Below the pieces are notes generated by a model. It was given only the letters and a program-made list of their open reading frames with translations. It searched no databases and was not told the origin of the DNA. A stretch of 15,406 nt of DNA from Alphaproteobacteria bacterium (GTDB lineage: Bacteria; Pseudomonadota; Alphaproteobacteria; Acetobacterales; Acetobacteraceae). Positions 13,761-15,406 of this stretch are shown here, one piece after another. The stretch covers positions 1 through 15,406 of the forward strand of contig JAMFRY010000282.1 of assembly GCA_026225015.1 (NCBI GenBank). Reading direction: 5' to 3'. The first letter of the stretch is position 1. Every line of letters begins with the position of its first letter. The position numbers were made by a program, and so were the translations under genes.

Positions 13761-14778
13761 AAACCTGGTCGAAGATGCCGCCATCGCCGAAGAATTCCGG
13801 CTGCGCCTTGGACCAACCGCCGAACGCCTTCTCCACAGTCACCAGTTCAAGTTTCGGAAACTGGCTGGCATATTTTGCCGCCGCCGCGGGGTTGCGCGGG
13901 CGGTAAAAATTCTTGCCGATGACATCCTGCGCCGCCGGTGAATACAGATATTCAAGATAGGCGGTGGCGATGGTGGTCGTGCCGTGTTTCGCGGCATTCT
14001 TGTCGACGACGGCGACCGGCGGTTCGGCCAGGATGCTGATCGACGGCGTGATCACCTCGAATTTGCCGGCGCCGGCTTCCTTGATGGAAAGATAGGCGTC
14101 ATTTTCCCAGCCGACCAGCACGTCGCCAATGCCGCGCTGGGTGAAGGTAAGGGTAGAGCCATGCGCGCCGGCATCGAGCACCGGCACATTGGCAAAAAAG
14201 GCTTTCAGATAGGCCTTCGCCTTATCGGTGTCGCCGTTATTGGCTTTGAGCGCATAGGACCAAGCCGCCAGTACGTTCCAGCGCGCGCCGCCCGAGGTTT
14301 TGGGATTTGGCGTGATGACCTGAATGCCGGGCTTGATCAGGTCGGCCCAGCCGGTAATCCCTTTCGGATTGCCGGCGCGCACTAGAAACACGATGGTGCT
14401 GGTATAGGGCGTGCTGTTATCCGGCAGGCGGGACTGCCAGTTCTTGGCGATCAGCCCGGTTTTGGCGATCGCATCGATGTCATAGGACAGCGCCAGGGTA
14501 ACGACATCAGCTTGCAGGCCCTCGATCACGGCGCGGGCCTGTGCGCCGGAGCCGCCATGCGAATAGTGGATAATGGGGGCGACGCCGGTTTTTTTGGCCC
14601 AATGGGCGGCAAACAGCTTGTCATAATCGGCATAGAGCGCGGCTGTGGGATCGTAGGATACGTTCAGCAGTGTCGGTGTCGCGGCAAAGGCGGCACGGCC
14701 GCCGATCGCGGCAAGCGGTGCGGCGCCGGCAACGAGCGTAAGCGCCCGGCGGCGGGTGAGAGCGGAGGCAATAGTCAT
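13744..14778 (-). CDS. sbp: Periplasmic sulfate-binding protein
   Basis: This is the substrate-binding protein that delivers sulfate (or thiosulfate) to CysTWA in the periplasm. The 344-residue precursor has a signal peptide with three Arg (TRRRALTL) and a likely cut near AFA-ATP at about residue 32; the Arg cluster resembles a twin-arginine signal but is not a clear one. The mature part has the prokaryotic sulfate-binding signatures: ALSYDIDAI, DNSTPYTSTIVFLVR, TPNPKTSGGARWN, GSTLTFTQRGIGDVLVGWEN, ILAEPPVAVVD and EYLYSPAAQ. The frame is open 37 codons further up, but the ATG at 14776-14778 fits the signal peptide and has AAAGGGA 9 bases upstream (14788-14794). It leads the sbp-cysT-cysW-cysA operon. 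Confidence 0.96.
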   Translation of the reverse strand: MTIASALTRRRALTLVAGAAPLAAIGGRAAFAATPTLLNVSYDPTAALYADYDKLFAAHWAKKTGVAPIIHYSHGGSGAQARAVIEGLQADVVTLALSYDIDAIAKTGLIAKNWQSRLPDNSTPYTSTIVFLVRAGNPKGITGWADLIKPGIQVITPNPKTSGGARWNVLAAWSYALKANNGDTDKAKAYLKAFFANVPVLDAGAHGSTLTFTQRGIGDVLVGWENDAYLSIKEAGAGKFEVITPSISILAEPPVAVVDKNAAKHGTTTIATAYLEYLYSPAAQDVIGKNFYRPRNPAAAAKYASQFPKLELVTVEKAFGGWSKAQPEFFGDGGIFDQVYAKGA

Positions 14779-14831
14779 GTGCAAGCGTCCCTTTAAGGTG
14801 TTGGTTTCGCCGGCAATCCGCCACACATAAA

Positions 14832-14846
14832 CTATCAAGTCAATAG
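14832..14846. promoter_or_regulatory. LysR-type T-N11-A palindrome upstream of sbp
   Basis: CTAT-N7-ATAG (14832-14846) is a perfect inverted repeat with the T-N11-A layout of LysR-family operators. It contains TTGACT on the minus strand (14843 to 14838), a fair -35 box, although no good -10 box lies at the right distance (GCGGAT or CGGATT). It is 54 bases upstream of sbp. CysB-like LysR regulators control sulfate uptake in many proteobacteria, so such a site is plausible here; the regulator is not in the window. Confidence 0.5.
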
Positions 14847-14923
14847 GGTTAGCGAAGAAGCCGGCGCTCTGCGCGCCGAGTCCCCTCATCCAGCCGGCGA
14901 CGCAACGCTTCCCCAGTTACAAA

Positions 14924-14951
14924 CGCGGCGCTAAGCTCCGCCGCGGCGCTA
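14924..14951. repeat. Tandem CGCGGCGCTA repeat upstream of the small secreted protein
   Basis: The 10-mer CGCGGCGCTA occurs at 14924-14933 and 14942-14951, 18 bases apart, and a partial copy (CGCCGCTA) follows before the start codon at 14984. It lies in the divergent region between sbp and the small gene. Function unknown; a direct-repeat operator or chance in GC-rich DNA. Confidence 0.4.
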
Positions 14952-14983
14952 CCAAAATCGCCGCTAAACATTAGGAAACCAAT

Positions 14984-15184
14984 ATGTTGCATAAGAGCAT
15001 TCTCGCCGTTGCCATGGCGCTCACTTTTGCTGGGGGCGCCATGGCGCAAACCTCAAACGTGGCAACCAAGCCGTCCACCGTGGTTACCCCAACCACCGCG
15101 GCCAAGCACAAAGCAAAGGTCCACCACGTCAGCCACAAGGCTAAAAAGAAAATCATCAAGAAGACCACCACCACTGCCAGCTAG
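14984..15184 (+). CDS. Small secreted Lys/His/Thr-rich protein
   Basis: This 66-residue protein has a clear Sec signal peptide: MLHK, a hydrophobic run and a cut after AMA at about residue 21. The mature 45 residues are low in complexity: first Thr/Ser/Val/Pro (about 22-39), then a basic stretch rich in Lys and His (KHKAKVHHVSHKAKKK), ending TTTTAS. It is strongly positively charged and probably unstructured. Layout and composition recall the acid-shock protein Asr, which is also exported and rich in Lys, His, Ala and Thr, but the length and repeats differ and homology is not shown. The ATG has AGGAA at 14974-14978, 5 bases upstream. It is divergent from the sulfate operon and followed by a terminator-like hairpin, so it is a single-gene unit. 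Confidence 0.8.
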   Translation: MLHKSILAVAMALTFAGGAMAQTSNVATKPSTVVTPTTAAKHKAKVHHVSHKAKKKIIKKTTTTAS

Positions 15185-15190
15185 CGTTAC

Positions 15191-15219
15191 GGGTGAGGTT
15201 GTTTTCATACGCCTCACCC
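15191..15219 (+). terminator. Probable terminator of the small secreted protein gene
   Basis: GGGTGAGG (15191-15198) and CCTCACCC (15212-15219) form a perfect 8-bp stem around a 13-base loop, starting six bases after the stop codon. The following bases (AACTTGCTTTG) are only partly T-rich, so termination may be weak or Rho-assisted. Confidence 0.55.
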
Positions 15220-15406
15220 AACTTGCTTTGCTCTGTTGCCGCCCAACTCTGTAAGTGTGGATGTTGGGGCCGACCTTGCGGAACGATCGGCTACGCCTCT
15301 GCACGGCAAGGCGGCCGCACACCTGCGGGGAAGCCTCTCAATAACGAGCGCTTATGAGAAGTTAGAGGTTGACGGGTTGCGCCTGTCATTTTCCAAAATT
15401 GGTTTC
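15220..15406. other. Gene-free right end with RNA-like secondary structure
   Basis: No supportable gene. The sequence can fold as a long rod: GTGTG (15255-15259) with CACAC (15318-15322), GGCC (15268-15271) with GGCC (15313-15316), and CCTTGC (15274-15279) with GCAAGG (15306-15311). A second hairpin joins TCTCA(A)TAA (15336-15344) to TTATGAGA (15352-15359). A TTGACG at 15372 may be the -35 of a promoter whose remainder runs off the window. It could be a small RNA, a leader of a gene beyond the window, or chance. Confidence 0.35.

Noticed and set aside
1..15406. CRISPR array, intact insertion sequence, phage or defence module
   Set aside because: No regularly spaced repeats, transposase, integrase or recognisable defence gene was seen in either strand.

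Overview
The window looks like chromosomal DNA of a GC-rich alphaproteobacterium. The DNA gyrase A, CoaD, Lgt, HldD and CysPTWA proteins all read like alphaproteobacterial versions. The gene orders gyrA-coaD-cyclophilin and ubiK/(hldD)-lgt-methyltransferase-pgeF are typical of that class. An Acetobacterales/Rhodospirillales host is my best guess from protein flavour, but it is an inference. Most of the window is ordinary core genome in tight, often overlapping operons.

Layout. (1) Bases 1-174 hold the tail of a ClpP-like protease subunit. Its stop codon interlocks with that of a convergent nucleoside 2-deoxyribosyltransferase gene (171-734, minus). (2) A 206-base divergent intergenic region carries a good gyrA promoter. 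The plus-strand operon that follows is gyrA (941-3679), coaD (3672-4202) and a Tat-signal-like cyclophilin (4213-4788). (3) A tRNA-Lys(UUU) gene lies at 4942-5017. (4) Directly beyond the tRNA is about 1.1 kb of decayed sequence. It holds no recognisable gene at first, then on the minus strand a small chemotaxis-type ORF (5286-5810) and the frameshifted, 5'-truncated tail of a cheA gene (5807-6074). This is the main oddity of the window. (5) A minus-strand cell-envelope operon runs hldD (start 10582), lgt, a MidA/NDUFAF7-type methyltransferase, pgeF and a lipoprotein gene (end 6151), with junctions of 1-4 overlapping bases or a short gap. (6) ubiK (10628-10882) is divergent from hldD, and their predicted promoters overlap at the -10 boxes. 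(7) A minus-strand sulfate/thiosulfate importer operon runs sbp-cysT-cysW-cysA (14778 down to 10902), with a LysR-type palindrome upstream. (8) At the right edge are a small secreted Lys/His/Thr-rich protein (14984-15184), a terminator-like hairpin and a structured tail with no gene.

How the parts work together: gyrA supplies DNA supercoiling and coaD the penultimate step of CoA synthesis. hldD makes the LPS core heptose donor. lgt lipidates prolipoproteins, plausibly including the lipoprotein encoded at the end of the same operon, and pgeF is linked in the literature to purine nucleoside or peptidoglycan-precursor quality control. UbiK assists ubiquinone synthesis, and the four cys genes build one ABC importer. 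I see no CRISPR array, intact insertion sequence, phage module or defence system, and no convincing new multi-gene system. The points most worth a second look are the chemotaxis relic next to tRNA-Lys, a Phe at the quinolone-determining GyrA position 87 (E. coli numbering), and the small basic secreted protein.
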